From Lunularia cruciata (taxonomy: Eukaryota; Streptophyta; Marchantiopsida; Lunulariales; Lunulariaceae): a stretch of 64,000 bases of DNA. A program made the position numbers and the translations under genes. The stretch spans positions 43,939,034 through 44,003,033 of the forward strand of contig OX419762.1 of NCBI GenBank assembly GCA_948567375.1, written 5' to 3'. This document shows, in pieces, positions 35,866 through 49,300 of the stretch. Below the pieces are notes generated by a model. That model had not been told where the DNA came from, did no database searches, and was given only the letters and a program-made list of their open reading frames with translations. Position 1 is the first letter of the stretch; each line of letters starts with the position of its first letter.

Positions 35866-36367
35866 GCATATTTCTTCTTGCTTGGGTTATTCCAAATTAG
35901 CTATAATATGTACTTGTTTGTGTAAGCTATTAACACCAAGTTTGCACTCCTTATCAAAACAGACCACTATTAGTTAGTTTTGATTAGAGATAATTAATGT
36001 TGAAAGGCTTCGAAATGTACTCCTTAGCTAGCTTAGATTAAGGCACTTCACTCAAAGGACTAGCCTCAAAGAGTACCCTTGAAGTGCACGTGTCTTTGTA
36101 AGCAATTAGCAACAAGTTGATGCATCTACTTATAGTCTCTTATTTGAACAAGCTACTACTTTAGCTAATTTTACCACCTAGGTCCATGTGAACCTTGGTA
36201 TATTCTTAAATTGTATAATGAACTTAGAGTGCCATTACGTTTAAGCTTTCATGTTTTGCTATTGTTAGTATATAATAGAAAAACTCTTGATTTACACCTT
36301 GATCCAAATTTTTTGCTCCAACAAGTATTCTTAATCAACCACACACTTGAAACATTGTACTTAAATT
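35866..36367. repeat. Dispersed repeat Y, copy 2
   Basis: Direct-orientation partner of 23,611-24,110. The left edge contains a small local duplication (the phrase AGTATTGTCGAGCATAT occurs twice at 35,830-35,870). Confidence 0.7.
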
Positions 36368-36369
36368 AT

Positions 36370-37140
36370 GTCATCTATAAAATAATATATTGATAAACAT
36401 AGGAAGATGGTGTATATAAGTAAGCAATCATTAGTGTATAATGTAGATCTATTATTTTATTTTTTCATATCTAACTAACTTATCATATTGATTTTTTTAA
36501 TATTTGATTTATTCCTATCCATGTATTCAAAAGTAAAAATTATTATTCATATTTGATTATCAAATTTTATATTATTTTAAAGTTAAGAATTCAATACTTA
36601 ATGTATAATAGATACAAAAGTGTTTCCATAAAATTTTCAACCAGTATAATTTTACAATTTGATATAAAAGAATAAATACTTTAAAGTTATCCTTGTATAT
36701 AGCTTATATATGCAACATCAAATTTTTAACAATGGATTAAGAGGTATTTGCATTAAAATATGACAAATATTTGATCATGCAACCATCTTAATCATATAAC
36801 TAAACATTTGTAGACTTCTAAAAAGGTAAATTAGAAAGATAATTCTGAATTGATTTTGGAATGAATTTAGAAATGCACTTTTATCATATAAATATATCCA
36901 ATATAGCAAAGTATAGGAAATTGAAATATCTTCAAATATGTATCTTGAAAAGACAATTATTTTAATAAGAAAAACTAATTTTTAGTATTATTTTTTCAAA
37001 AAGATCACCTATATGTGAAAGATATATTGAATAATCTTTGCCACATTCTTAATAATAGAGGTAAATATAATGTGGAAATAAATGTATATCATAAATCCTT
37101 CCATACTGAAAACATTTGTACTTAAATCTGAATTATATTT
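36370..37140. other. Very AT-rich spacer
   Basis: Long A/T runs, with no open frame of note and no repeat partner seen apart from the right edge, which leads into the X2 element. Confidence 0.4.
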
Positions 37141-40100
37141 TTCTATATTTAAATTTAAATTTCAAAACATCAAGTAGATTATAGAAACTATAAAACCTTT
37201 ATAGATACTATTTACAACACATATCTTGCACTAATTGCTTATAGTTAACATGCTTCATGCTAAAAAGGTTATGGAATTTCTAGGTAAATTTATTATTCAA
37301 CAATAAATAGTAATAAGGAAAAAATATTATCTTTGAACATTATCTGATAGTGTTTAATATTAGACTAGTATCTCAAGGAAATTAGTTAAAACTAGATTAA
37401 AATTTTAAGATTTTATTAAGTCATTACTATTTCATGTATTCATATATTATTATTATTTGTCTATTTTTCAATCACAACTATGTTTAAAGTATGATCACTA
37501 TTTGATAGAATCTCATATGGTTTTATGTTTCTAGAATCTGCACTAAATTATTCCCTTCCAATAAGACAAATCCAAAAGAGCCTTCATCTCAACTAAATAT
37601 CTTGCTGTATGATTTTTTGGTACTTTTAGTGCCCCAATTCACCTCTCATCCTTCAATACAATACTTTGCTCCTTCAAAACTCTAAGGATCACCCAACCCA
37701 AACAAGTACAAATGTTATCCCCTACACTCAAGCACTTATGTTCCTGCTACAAAGGTTCTTCCCCACGACTCAACAAAAACATTCAACCGATACTCAAAAT
37801 GCAAACAAATAGTGATGAATAACTTGAGAGTTTGTGTGTTTGAGAGTTCATTCATTTATGAATAAATGAACTCAATTTACATTGGACTTAGGCTTAAATA
37901 ATTTTTCTGACTAAACCAAGAGGATCTAATGGTTGAAGTCTCTTGGAGATCTTGTGTTTGTATCTACACTATGCATTGCTAATCCTAACTTCCTACCTTA
38001 TCTTATCCTAATGTAAAGAACCAAGGAGAGAAATAAGAGAATGGAAGATCAGAATGGAAGGTCATATTGAACTCTCGGTTGAGTGAAACTTCAAATGTCT
38101 AGTATGAGCTTTGACCTTGTTATTTATAAGACTTTTATATACGAGGTTATCAAGAAGCTTCCCTAGAAGGTTCCTTCTTGAAGCCATTTTCATGGAGTGC
38201 AAGCTAAGCTAACTGTTTACTTGGCATGTAAGCTAAGCTAACCATCAAGCCATCAACTTGGCATGCAAGTAAATCAATCCTTAGAAGGTTCCTAGAAGCT
38301 TCTCACCATGAAGCTTCCTAGATGCTATAGGATATTCTATCAAGAAGCTTATAGAAAATTCTTAATATTTTTAGGTTATGCTAGTTCTACCTCCTTTTTG
38401 CTATAGTTACTTTGCTCTTGTATTCACTAAATTGTACATTTATGATCACTAAGTAAATCTTTGCTTTCTCTTGGACATAAGCCTTAAGAAATTTCTTTCG
38501 CTCAACCCAAGAGGATCTAATGATTGAAGTCTCCTTGAGATCTTGTATTTGCATCTACACTATTCATTGCTTATCTTAACTTCCTACCTTATTTTATCCT
38601 AATGTAAAAGATTGTGGAGATAAATAAGAGAATGGAAGATTAGAATTGGAAGGCATATTGAACTCTCAATTGAGTGAAACTTCAAATGTCTAGTATGAGC
38701 TTTGACCTTGGTATTTATAAGCCTTTTACTTACAAGGTTATCAAGAAGCTTTTAAGGAAGGTTCCTTCTTGAATCGTCTTTTGTGGAGTGCAAGCTAAGC
38801 TCACTATTTACTTGGCATGTAAGCTAAGCTAACCATCAAGCCATCAACTTGGCATACAAGTAACTCAACCCTTAGAAGGTTCTTAGAAGCTTCTCACCAC
38901 AAAGCTTCCTAGATGCTTATAGAACATTCTTAGGTTATGCTAGTTCTACCTCCTTATGTTATATGTAGTTGGTTCTACTAACTCTTAAGCTTCTATTAAC
39001 TCCATATCATTACATTTAATCACATGCAGATTAATTAGGCACCTTACACGTGTCAAGGGAGATGTTAGATCTAACTCAAAGACAATTTGAGATTTACACT
39101 CCTTCAAATTTACAACTACAAAGGTATGTACAATCTAAAGGTGTCTTTGACTACAAAGTACTTTAGACTACTTCTTACTCCTAAAATCCTACAACTCGAA
39201 AGGACTTCTTTTAATGAAGTCCCCTTTGGCCCAAGACTGCTGCAAAAAACTACTTTTGCCTCTATAAGTTTTTAATAAGGAGGTTAATCTGTTCCTTATA
39301 TTCTATAATTTCTAAGAGGAAGGAGTTGGCGGATTCAATGAACTTCAGATTGATGTGCTCTTTCAACTTGATCATTAATTTATTGAGCTTCTCATCAACA
39401 TAGACCTTCTCCTCCAAACTCTAGATCTGCAACTTGAACTTATGTATCTTCATCTTTGCAATTTTCCTTTGAACCACTTCCTTGAGCATCTCCACAAATT
39501 GGTCCCAAACATCTTTCAACTACTTGAGTATCTTCACCTTCTCCTCTTTCAAATGACCACTTGCTGCCCAAGCTTTTGTGTAATCTCCTCCATTGTTCAT
39601 GGTTGGTCAACTTCCCTCTCCTTCTCCTTCTTTACCCCAACAACCATCCATTCCAATTGTATAGGTACTTTGCTCTTGTATTCACTAAATTGTACATTTA
39701 TGAGCATTAAATAAATCTTGGTTTTCTCCATCTTCATGTAATACCAAGAGCTAGCCATATGATCTGGATGTGAAATTTGGTTTGGTAACATCTGGACTGA
39801 TGTTATACATGATGGTCAAAATAGATCAGATAGAAATATCACCAAAAGAGTACTTCCACTAATAGGACAGAAACCAAAATATACTTGAAAACCTTAGAAT
39901 AAATAGTTAGACATATGATTTAAAGGTGAGAACTGGTTTGGTAACATCTGGAAGAATGTTACAAATGATGGACTAAATAGATCAGAAAGAGGTATCACCA
40001 AAAAGGGACTTCTACTAATAGAGTAGAAACCGAAATATGCCTCAAATCTTTGAAGGCAATTTCGGAGGTCTAAACGGATGAATTAGGCCTCAAAAATGTG

Positions 40101-41030
40101 CAAATTTCCTCCCCCCACTTCTTAAATATATAAAAGACACCCCTAGTTTGCCCCGTCTAGAGCTTTCCAATGGTATCTCACCCACGTGATTCTGAGATTC
40201 CTACAAGAAGATTCTCTAAAAGATTCTCTCCTATCAAAGCTTGTTTGACCAACCAGATAGGACGAGGACTTACATGTCACCCATCCAAGTAAGTAATCCA
40301 AGAATGGAGTGTGCTGACATGTCACCTATATGTGTGCCTAATCCCATGGTGGAGCTTCCTTGGAGGAGATCCTCTTTGTATATATAATAAAGAGAAGGTG
40401 CTCCTTTGGGGCATCGGAGGTTTGAGTGTGAAATCGTGTGTTTCTCATGGTGTATTTCTTCTCAGGTCTCCTATCCTCGGAGTATTACACTTCCCCCAAA
40501 TGCTCCCCACTTCTTCATCCCTTTCCTTCATCTTCTTCTTGTGCCCTTGTCTCTTACCTTTGGCTTTTAGCCAAAGGGCTTTCAATTCTCCTTGCAGCTT
40601 CTTGATTTCTTCATTCTTCTCCATTCATTCCGCAAGAAGCAAAGTAGATGCATCTTCTCAAAGTTTTTATGCACTAAATCATTTATCTTCTTGCTTGTAT
40701 AGATTTTTTTTCCCCACTCCTCCTTTGCCTTGGCTAGCTCTGCCTTTATCAATTATACGGCCTTTGACTAAAGGGATGTAATCAGCAACCATCTTGGTAA
40801 CAATTTGCAATAGTCTTTACAAGAGTCTTTGTAGGTGGGTAAAATCTTCTCCATCAGCTCCAAGATTGGCCCCACCAAATGCATACTAAACTTAGATCAC
40901 TCTATTATCAATACTTTGCTTTCTTGGAATTGGAAAATAGGTGCATCCTCCATTGTTGGTATTGCCTCTAAAGGTTCTTCCTTTTTGCACACAATATCTA
41001 TCCTTTCTTCTACCTGACCTTTAGGTTGCA
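37140..41030 (-). mobile_element. X2: degenerate coiled-coil retroelement-like copy
   Basis: The block is homologous to X3 at 55,535-58,282 in the same orientation. It starts with TTTCAAAACATCAA-G/A-TAGATTATAG and includes the AAGCTTC...CTAGAAGG-rich region and a minus-strand acidic/lysine-rich coiled-coil reading (for example EKVYVDEKLNKLMIKLKEH near 39.38 kb and VGPILELMEKILPTY near 40.87 kb). Frames are interrupted by stops. A 591-bp internal tandem duplication (AGAGGATCTAATG at about 37,919 and 38,510) is present here but not in X3. A solo LTR interrupts it at 39,738-40,487. No RT or integrase is visible within X2 itself. Confidence 0.55.
39738..40487 (+). mobile_element. L1: solo LTR (750 bp)
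   Basis: The element starts TGTAATACC and ends GGAGTATTACA, a TG...CA pair with 8-bp terminal inverted repeats. It splits X2 coding-like text that is continuous in X3 at 58.10 kb. It is flanked by CTTCA/CTTCC, a 5-bp target duplication with one mismatch. A TATA-like run (TATATATAATAAA) lies about 640 bp from the left end, supporting plus-strand orientation with a long U3. U3 contains two copies of a unit of about 150 bp. The same LTR family is present at L2 and L3 in the opposite orientation. No internal retroelement DNA accompanies it, so it arose by LTR-LTR recombination. Confidence 0.8.
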
Positions 41031-41039
41031 TGTGTCATG

Positions 41040-42290
41040 CGTATATACACCACTACACAACATACATCATTGTAACATCATACACTATAGAAGCACAACT
41101 CACATGTAAGTCATACATGAACTCTAAAGTGCCTTAATTGGCCCCCTAGATGGCGGTTAGGTCACTCTAACTCTAGATAGCCATCTACTCCAAGTATATG
41201 GTATACCTTATGGTGAGCAAGAGGCCGGGTGTTATCAAGCCCCATCGTTAGTAGCATCTCTACAATCTATACCATATAAAGGGTGAACTGGTTATAGGTT
41301 AAGTACATCTAGGACATTACCATTATCCTTGAGAAACCATCATGAGGGGAGGAGTCAAACATGCCATATGCCATCCTCTCGAACAACTATCACACACTAA
41401 CATAGTAGCAACTCCACCAAAAGAGCAACATAACATATATTGCAAGCATGCACGTATAAGTGCCAAGCTTGGGTCCATAGTGCCATCAATGTTTGGAAGG
41501 GGGCACAGTGCACAATTGCACATATGATCCTTCCAAACAACACCATCACATCCTTCTAACACGAGGACTCCAAAAGGCAAAACCTTGTGCACTCTCAAGT
41601 TAGTATGGCCCATATTAACGTCAAGTGTTGTCGGTGTTGCTTGCTATAGATATACATAGTCATCTAGATGAAATTGATAGATGAAGGGTCTATAGCCTCC
41701 TCCTTGAGTAATAGCATAATGTAAGGTATCCTTATGTTAAGCAATCACCAAGTTCTCAAAGGCCATTGGCATCACTCTTCAAAGATTTTTGCCCATTGAG
41801 AATATGCGCTCACCCATACATTTGGATCATCCAAGTCCAAAACTACAATTGCATCTCGATGAATGGCTATAGGTAAATCTGGATCTCATCCATAGAGTAG
41901 AAATTAAGGAGAGTAGGATGCTAAGGAGGCTTGAAGGCTGAATCAATAGCCCATGGCCAACCAAGGTAACCAAAGATCCTAGAGTCCCAAGTGGCCTCTC
42001 CACAAACCAAATTTATGTAATCCTCTCTTCACAGTCTAAACTACTCTCTTTGCTTAGCCATCTACCTTAGGGTGATGTCTAGAGGTAGTATGATGATCAA
42101 TCAAAGCCTTGTCATACAAGACCTAAAACTCCGCAAAGAACTTTGTACTCTGATCAGTCAAAACCTCAATTGGTGCACCAGAATGGGTAAAAATGCATTT
42201 CAAGAACAAGTAAGTCGTCCCTTCATTAGACTTAATAGAAGATTAAGGAGAATATGACAAAGTACAAAGGGCAAGGGCACAAACTAGAAT
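41040..42290 (-). mobile_element. Gypsy relic: integrase C-terminus plus PHD-finger-like module
   Basis: Minus-strand readings across stops and frame changes give a Ty3/Gypsy integrase core: GAPIEVLTDQSTKFFAEF, LIDHHTTSRHHPKVDG and AKRVV-TVKRGLHK, at about 42,200-41,980. Then comes a C-terminal extension: TTLDVNMGHTNLRVHKVLPF, GVLVLEGCDG, and a cysteine/histidine module MLCCSFGGVATMLVCDSCSR followed by GWHMACLTPPL (41,613-41,323). The spacing CxxC...GWHxxCLxPPL is that of a PHD-type finger. RT and RNase H were not found to its right. The element is dead. Confidence 0.65.
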
Positions 42291-42520
42291 TCAGATTGTA
42301 GAGGCGTGAAACAAATTGTTTTGTGTAGAGTACAAAGGAACACAACCTACATACTAAAAACAAAGTGGCCCTTCACTATACTTGACAAATTGTTTTGTGT
42401 AGATTATAGTGGAACACAACCTGTAAACTAAAAACAAAGTGAGTAGAGTATAACAAAAGACTTAGTCAATTGTAGAAATTGGAATCCAAAATAATAGACG
42501 TGAGTGAAACATGAGGTACA

Positions 42521-42585
42521 TTTGCTAGGAATCAAACCCAGGTTTATTGGAGGCAATTATCCTAACCATTGGACTACAAACGATT
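42521..42585 (-). pseudogene. tRNA-Gly(UCC)-like pseudogene or SINE head
   Basis: The minus strand contains an intact A-box region (TAGTCCAATGGTTAGGAT) and B-box region (GGTTTGATTCC), as in plant tRNA-Gly. Most of the acceptor stem pairs, with wobbles. The anticodon arm is shortened by several bases: the 3' half of the stem and part of the loop are gone, so it cannot be a working tRNA. It could be a tRNA pseudogene or the head of a SINE, and no second copy was noticed in the window. Confidence 0.65.
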
Positions 42586-42599
42586 GGTGTATAGTTGAC

Positions 42600-44400
42600 G
42601 AGGTTTAACTTTAATCTTTTGGTAGTGTTTAGTCACTCATTATCTAAAGCCACATGTATCTAATTCTTTTGAATACATATCGATACACTGTTACAATGCT
42701 ACCACAGAATATAAGAATTAATTTGGTTAGATTAATTTTTATCAAAAGAATGAGTCTTTCTATGTAAGTGAATTTTTTATAGTAAATTATTTTTATGTTT
42801 ATAGTAAACGTGACTCTTCATCCATTTTCACCAATTTGTTTCCTACATTAGATGATATTATATATATAAATCATAACTAAGTAAATGGGACTTTAAAACT
42901 CTAATGACTGTTACTCACCCAAGTGGGCAATTCTACATCTCTTGAGGTGAATATCTTCCTTATTCATCATCATGGGATGTTTATAAATGAAAAGGATAAT
43001 AAATTAGTTAATTTTCATGGAATTCTGGTCATATTCGTTTGTATTGATCATGGTCATATTTACGTATAGTCTAGATGAGTGTTTCAGATATAGTCCATAT
43101 ACATGCACTTCTTATATTAGAGCTTGAGGTTTTCCCCAATTTTCTTTTATGTCCTTCCCTTGCTTCACTTTTTGTTCTGCATGTAGAGTATGAAGCTCCA
43201 TTCTTGCAATGTATTTTAACTATTCTTTCATTTGTAAATTTATTTAGAATCTTTGAATTATATCATTAATCATATTTCTGAAGATGTATATAAAAATTTA
43301 AGTCTAACTATTAATTATTCTATTTCTAGGTTGTGTTAAAAAATACTTTAATAAATAATTTGTTAATTTTCCAATTTTAAATATTTAAATATTTTATATA
43401 GTGTCATTCTTTCCCTTTTATTTGCTGATTCTACTAAATACTTCATTTAGTGTCTTGTTTTTCCTCTTTTTTTCAAAGACTCCTCTACAATTTCACTCAC
43501 ATGGATTATTCTCAAGTAACTCTTTACCACATGATTCCTTTCATCTTGTTCATATTCCGTGGACTAGATTCAAGAACTTTTGGAAAGAGAATGCAGAGAA
43601 GACCAACCTTTAGAAAAAAATTATGAAGAATTTCACATGAAATCCAAGTTTTATGCTTTATTAAATGCATTGGTGCTTCTTTGATTCCCGAGATATAACA
43701 TGTTGTTGTACAGTTCCTTCCTTTGCTAGATAAAAAGTATGAAGAATGACCTACCTTTAAATCCAAAGTTCATAAAATGTTACAAAGAATATCTACAAAT
43801 CTTAAACCTTATCCTTAAATTTTTTTAAATAGCAACAGTTTTTATAATTATAGAATTTAATAGAATAACATGGATGTTCATATTATTTGTATGTATATTT
43901 TGAGAGAATAACTCCATTTATGGATTATATCATGTTTCCTTTAGGATTTAGGATAGGTTTCTTCCAATATTTCATGGTAAGACAACTCTCTCAAAAATCA
44001 TTTATTAAGTGCCAAAATTACTAAATGCAAAGTGTACATAACAAGACTTGGGAATAGTTCTCAACAACTTATGATTAAGAGACCTATATAAACAGTCTAA
44101 TTGTATTTACATTATGATTATCATCAAAAAAACAATGCTATCAATAATATGAACATGGGAATTTCCAAAATATAATGTAAGATAGTAATAATCAAATTAT
44201 ATTACAAATAAAGTAAGAGAGAACGAGTCATGAGAAAATATTCTTTTACAAAATTGATTCTAAAATATGTATTACAAGCGTTGTAATCAATAGTAAAAAT
44301 GAGAAATATTTTATCTTTCTCTGTGAGTTAAAGATATCATAATTTTTCTATACAAATTATAGAGTATTGTATCAAAACTTACTCTTCTTTTAGAATTTAG
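42600..44400. other. AT-rich spacer between Gypsy relic and C segment
   Basis: No gene is recognised. Open frames (for example 43075-43269 and 43401-43613) are rich in F, L, I and S, as expected in T-rich DNA. The spacer ends at the start of the B/C segmental duplication. Confidence 0.4.
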
Positions 44401-46171
44401 TTCCAGCAAGTTGGTTCGTTCCTAAAGTCAATAACCTCCTTCGACCATAGAAATAAGGTTTTCTATATGTTGAAGTTGTCTACACCAGCATTGACATCTG
44501 AGGACATGCGCTGGAAATGTAACCTTCAACTTGACACTCATTAGCTGAGTAGAGTATTAAAACATGGTCAATGGCAAGTGCCTCTCTATTTTCACCACAG
44601 GGTTTGACTTAGCAGTAAGTCTTTTTTTCTGTTCTTGATCATAGCAGACAAATCTTTGGCTCAAGCTAGTTTTAATGTAAGAACTCTAGAGTTGCAAATT
44701 TCTACCCTAGATTTACTACAGTTAGATTCCTAGGTAGAGGCTGCATGCTGTATCAGTACCACTATCCTCTTGTACCTGGTACAGTATGGTGAGCTTCGCA
44801 TATCTTGTTGGGTTAGTTCTTTCCACGTTGCAAGCTTGGATGGGTGCCCTTTCTCGATTCGACTCAGCGCGAGGGGAGAGCTATTGAACTACTCTATTGT
44901 TTCACGTTGACAGTTCAATCATCTGCTTACCCCCGTTTTGTTAACCTTGTATTGGATATCGGCATGAAGCGCTAGTTCATGCTTCGATCTCGTAGCAGGG
45001 AAGTCGACGGACATGATCATCATCGATCTAAATTCTTCGTGGAAGTGGAGACAGAAGCAGAATCCTGCAGCATCTTAGGTTAGACAGATGGCGTAACCCC
45101 AAACTTTCTACCATTTTGAGGGAACCGAGGGATGAATCACAGGGACCAGTGAGAAGTTGACTGTCGTTAGCTAAGACGGTGGAAGAGGAAACAATCTGGT
45201 GATCCTGGGGACTGGGTATTTGTCTACTCCTGCTTGAGACAGGTAACTTATCCAACATGCAGTTCATGCAATCCAAAACTTCCTCAGAAGAACCTTTGTT
45301 GAAGAGCGAGGGTTTGAGCTTGACACGCTTGTGACATAAATGATTGTTCTGAGTTGCGTGCGATCCATTCATACATTTAAAATTCTTAGGCTTTCCTTCC
45401 TTACCAGGCTTCCATTTCACACTATGCCCATATGTTTAAAATTGATCTGCCTCGTTTCCCATACTACCTTGGGCGGTTCCCCATGCGAAGTCTGAACGTA
45501 TCGGTGCACAGGACAAAATCATTTGATTTTGCTTTTCCATGTAAATTTCTTTGAAGTTTGGCCGGCCTATCTTACCGGCACACAAAAGCCGGTGGTATAG
45601 ACTCGGCTCCTTTCCCCGTCGAGGTTTTACAATCTCCCCGTTGGTCGCTGCACTCTGCCGTATCCACATGTAGTATCCCCGCCTATTGAGTTTAAAGCGG
45701 ACATTCAAAGTTTTAAATTTCAGTTTCCTTAAAAGAGGATTGCTATGCCTGCTTAGCAAAACCATTGGCACATCAGATGCTGCTAATGGAATAGATCAAT
45801 TTTCGCTTCTGCTTTGCATCGATTTCGCTTATGTTCCGCTCTGTATTTACTTGCTTAGATCAGTTGGATTTCAGTTTGCATCTGTTCATGTTCAAGCCTG
45901 CATTTCGTTGCTTCTATACGCATGTTCGGTTCGTATGGGGGGGTGGGTGCTGAGTGGTTTCTGAATCCCGCGTTTGATGAACGGTTTCTAGTCCCACTAA
46001 ATCAAGACTCCCATGGTAATCAGCCCTTAGCAACAATATGACGTCAACCATCACATGGCTAACCAAATCTATTGAACAGCTTGCGAAATCCTCTCTCAGA
46101 GCACAAGCTGCTCCATGTGAAAATAACCCAGCATTTGTGCAGACTCAGTTAGTGCATTCTAACTAGTTGTA

Positions 46172-46184
46172 TCGGTATATATTA
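46172..46184 (+). promoter_or_regulatory. TATA-like element of HNL-C
   Basis: CGGTATATATTAC lies about 135 bp upstream of the HNL-C start codon and is conserved at the same distance in HNL-A and HNL-B. Confidence 0.4.
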
Positions 46185-46309
46185 CTAATAGCGACCTGAG
46201 AAAGATGTTCGGGGATAGCTCCCGATTTGCATTTGAAGAAGATAAAATCGTTGCCAATTTGTAAACCGTCGAGTTGATTACATTTACTTTCTGGAAGTTC
46301 AGTGTCACA

Positions 46310-49300
46310 ATGGACATTCCGTCAAGCAGTTCTAGCCCACGAGATTCTCTATCTTCCCGCCAAGAGAACAGCAAGGTATGTAAGTTCAAACCTGAGTATG
46401 AGGAATGACTTCTGACGATTATAGATGTTGATTACATTCCGCCACAATGATTTAGCTCTTTTGACAAACTTCGAGTTACTCGGATATAGGCTTTAATATT
46501 CTCTTGATCAAGTGGCATGTCAGGAAAACAACCGGTAGGTTGTCGTACGAATAAATACTATTGATCTCCCTCAGGGAGCTACCAGACGTTGTCTCACAGT
46601 GTCGTGAGAGTGTTTGAAACTAAACCCTTCAATTCATCACATTTTGTCTACGTTTGCAGCTGCGCCGGATCGATTCATCGACAACACGTTCTCAAGAGTC
46701 AGAACTTGGTATCAGCAAGGTAAAGCTGAAAGTGGCTCAAAATCAAAGAACACGCATGTGCCAGAATGTCAGCTGATGATTAATAACTACTTGGTTGGTT
46801 ATCTTTCAAGCTAACTATCTCGGTGACAAATTTATGAGGAGTAGGAGGCTCTTGTGTTTTGAGAATGCTACACCTCTAATTGTCTGCATTTGTCCATTTT
46901 CAGTTGAGCGATTCCGTGTTATTAGTATCCGATCCAGCAATACCGCAGGTCGACGTTGTTTTCTTCCATGGCCTTCAACATGAGCATACTGGTGGGCTAG
47001 ATGTGCACCTTTCGACTTGGACGTGCAAACATGACTCGACGACAATCTGGCCCCAACGTTGGCTTCAAAAGCAGGGTGCTCGAGTCTTCTTCATCAAATA
47101 TGATGCAAGTTTACAGAAGACCGACTCGAAGGGGAGAATGGATTTGACGATAATAGTTGAAAATCTGTTGACAGAACTCGGTTGGGCATTCCACATAGGA
47201 CAAGAGTCGTCGAACACTTTCCGACCCATTATCTTCGTTGGACATAGTTTTGGGGGTCTTGTTATTAAGCAGTTATGCATTCATGCATCAGAGCGAGAGC
47301 TTATTGCATCTAGAGACAGATTTGAAGAGAGATTGCTAAAAAGCATTAAAGGGATTCTGTTCTGTGGAACTCCCCATTTAGGGTCGGAAATGCTTGCTGG
47401 CATGGCAAAAAAGATCATGAACAGGAGTCCTTTGTTGCCATTTGTGGAGTTGCTGAGCACCGGGGTGGCCAGGCAAGGCGAGAAGTTCCGCTCATTGGCA
47501 AGTAAAGCAAATTGGGAGATTTTTAGTATCGGAGAAGCTTTTGCTACAGAAATGAAAACCCACGGATGCCATACGGTATAATATTAACTACAGAAATTAA
47601 AGTCTGATTTTATGAACAAGTTTTCTGTTTCTTAGAAGAAAAATAAGAAATAATTGACAAGTAAGAAACGAGTTTTTACTGATCCAGTTTTCGCAGGTTG
47701 TCTATATTGAGAGTACTATTTCCTGCTTAGTGGTTCTAAGAGAGAAAATGTGAGGTCTATCTTAGCTATTCATTTTTAAATCATGCATGTGTAGGTCACC
47801 GGTGACATCTCAAGCCAGACGATTGTAGAGGAAGGATCTGCACGGTTGGGACAGAATTACATCACGGTGTCTGCAGATCATTTGTCATTGTGCAAACCAG
47901 GGAGCAAACAATCGAACATGTTTCAGCACTTGGTCAAGCTGATCGAGCATGCTACCGTGCAGCAACTCCAGGTATTGCAGTCCGTTCACATCTGTCGTAT
48001 GATCTGAATGATATCAGGAAACAAAAGACCTGGGCGGACAGTTTCTAAATTCCACTTCCCTCTAATTGTTGTTGCAGGTGCAAGAAACACCAGCTCCAGG
48101 TGCAAGTACGCAATGCCATGCAAGGCGGAAGAAATCAGTCTCAACGGACCTAGTGGGTACAGAGTCGCGTTTGAAAGTCATTATTGCAGAAATTGAGCAC
48201 GGGCGTTCGTTTGTTGGGTTTTGTGGGATGGGAGGAGTCGGAAAGACCACCTTTGCAAAGTTGCTCTACAATGAGATCAATGCCGGGTTTGAATACGCTT
48301 GTTTTGTAGACAAAGTGAAGGAGATGTCAGGGAACATGAAAAAGGTGAAGGAAGAAGTCTGGAAACAAATGAATCCCCGTCCTGAAGGTGAATACATTGA
48401 AAACAGGTGGGATGAGATGACGAAGCGGAAACTCTTGGTCATATTTGATGATGTCGAGAAAACTGAAGATGTAGAGTTATTGGATGAAATAGCTAAAGAG
48501 AATGATGCTGAGGGAAGTTGTTTCGTAGTCACAAGCCGAGATGAAGGGCTTTTCGATCTATTCGGTGACAAGATCTATGTTTGCCGAGTTCCAGTTTTGG
48601 GGAGAGAACACGCAAGACAGTTGTTCATTACACATGCGTTTCCAGGCAAGAATAAACCTCCAAGTGAGTTGGAGGAGATAGTAGCGGAAATTGTGGAGAG
48701 ATGTGATGGGTTGCCCCTGACCCTAGAGGTGATTGGAAGGTTACAAAGACGGAAAACTGACAAACGGATGTGGGAAGAAATTCCCAAAGCTCTACAAGCA
48801 GTAGACTCAAGAAGGTTCAATGGTCTGGAGGAGCAAGTATGGGGTAAGCTGAGGGTGAGTATCGACAATCTCGGAACAGAAGAGTTGGAAATGTTTCTTG
48901 ATGCGGCGGCTGTAATTACAGAACCCGGTGAGTATAAATATTTTGGCACGACAGGGTGGAGGTATGGGTCGTTTAGCGTTGAAGATATGATGACGGCGTG
49001 GTCATCCATGTACGGCTACGCCCGCAACAGGTGGCAAGTGTTGATAGACAGATCTCTTGTGTATAGTGGAAAGATGAATAACAAGGAGGGTCAGTTTCAG
49101 CCTTGCATGCACGAGCATCTTCGGACTTTGGGCATCAGAATTGCACTGGAGAAAGGTAGAATTATTGACCGCAAGTCACTGGATGGTAACTACAAGGTAT
49201 TTCCTGTTTCCCTTACAGACTCTTCCTCTTCCTTAAGCAATTCATTGTTCCCAACTAAGTAGATATATTTATCAGTTACGTTTTCTAAATTTGAATATAA

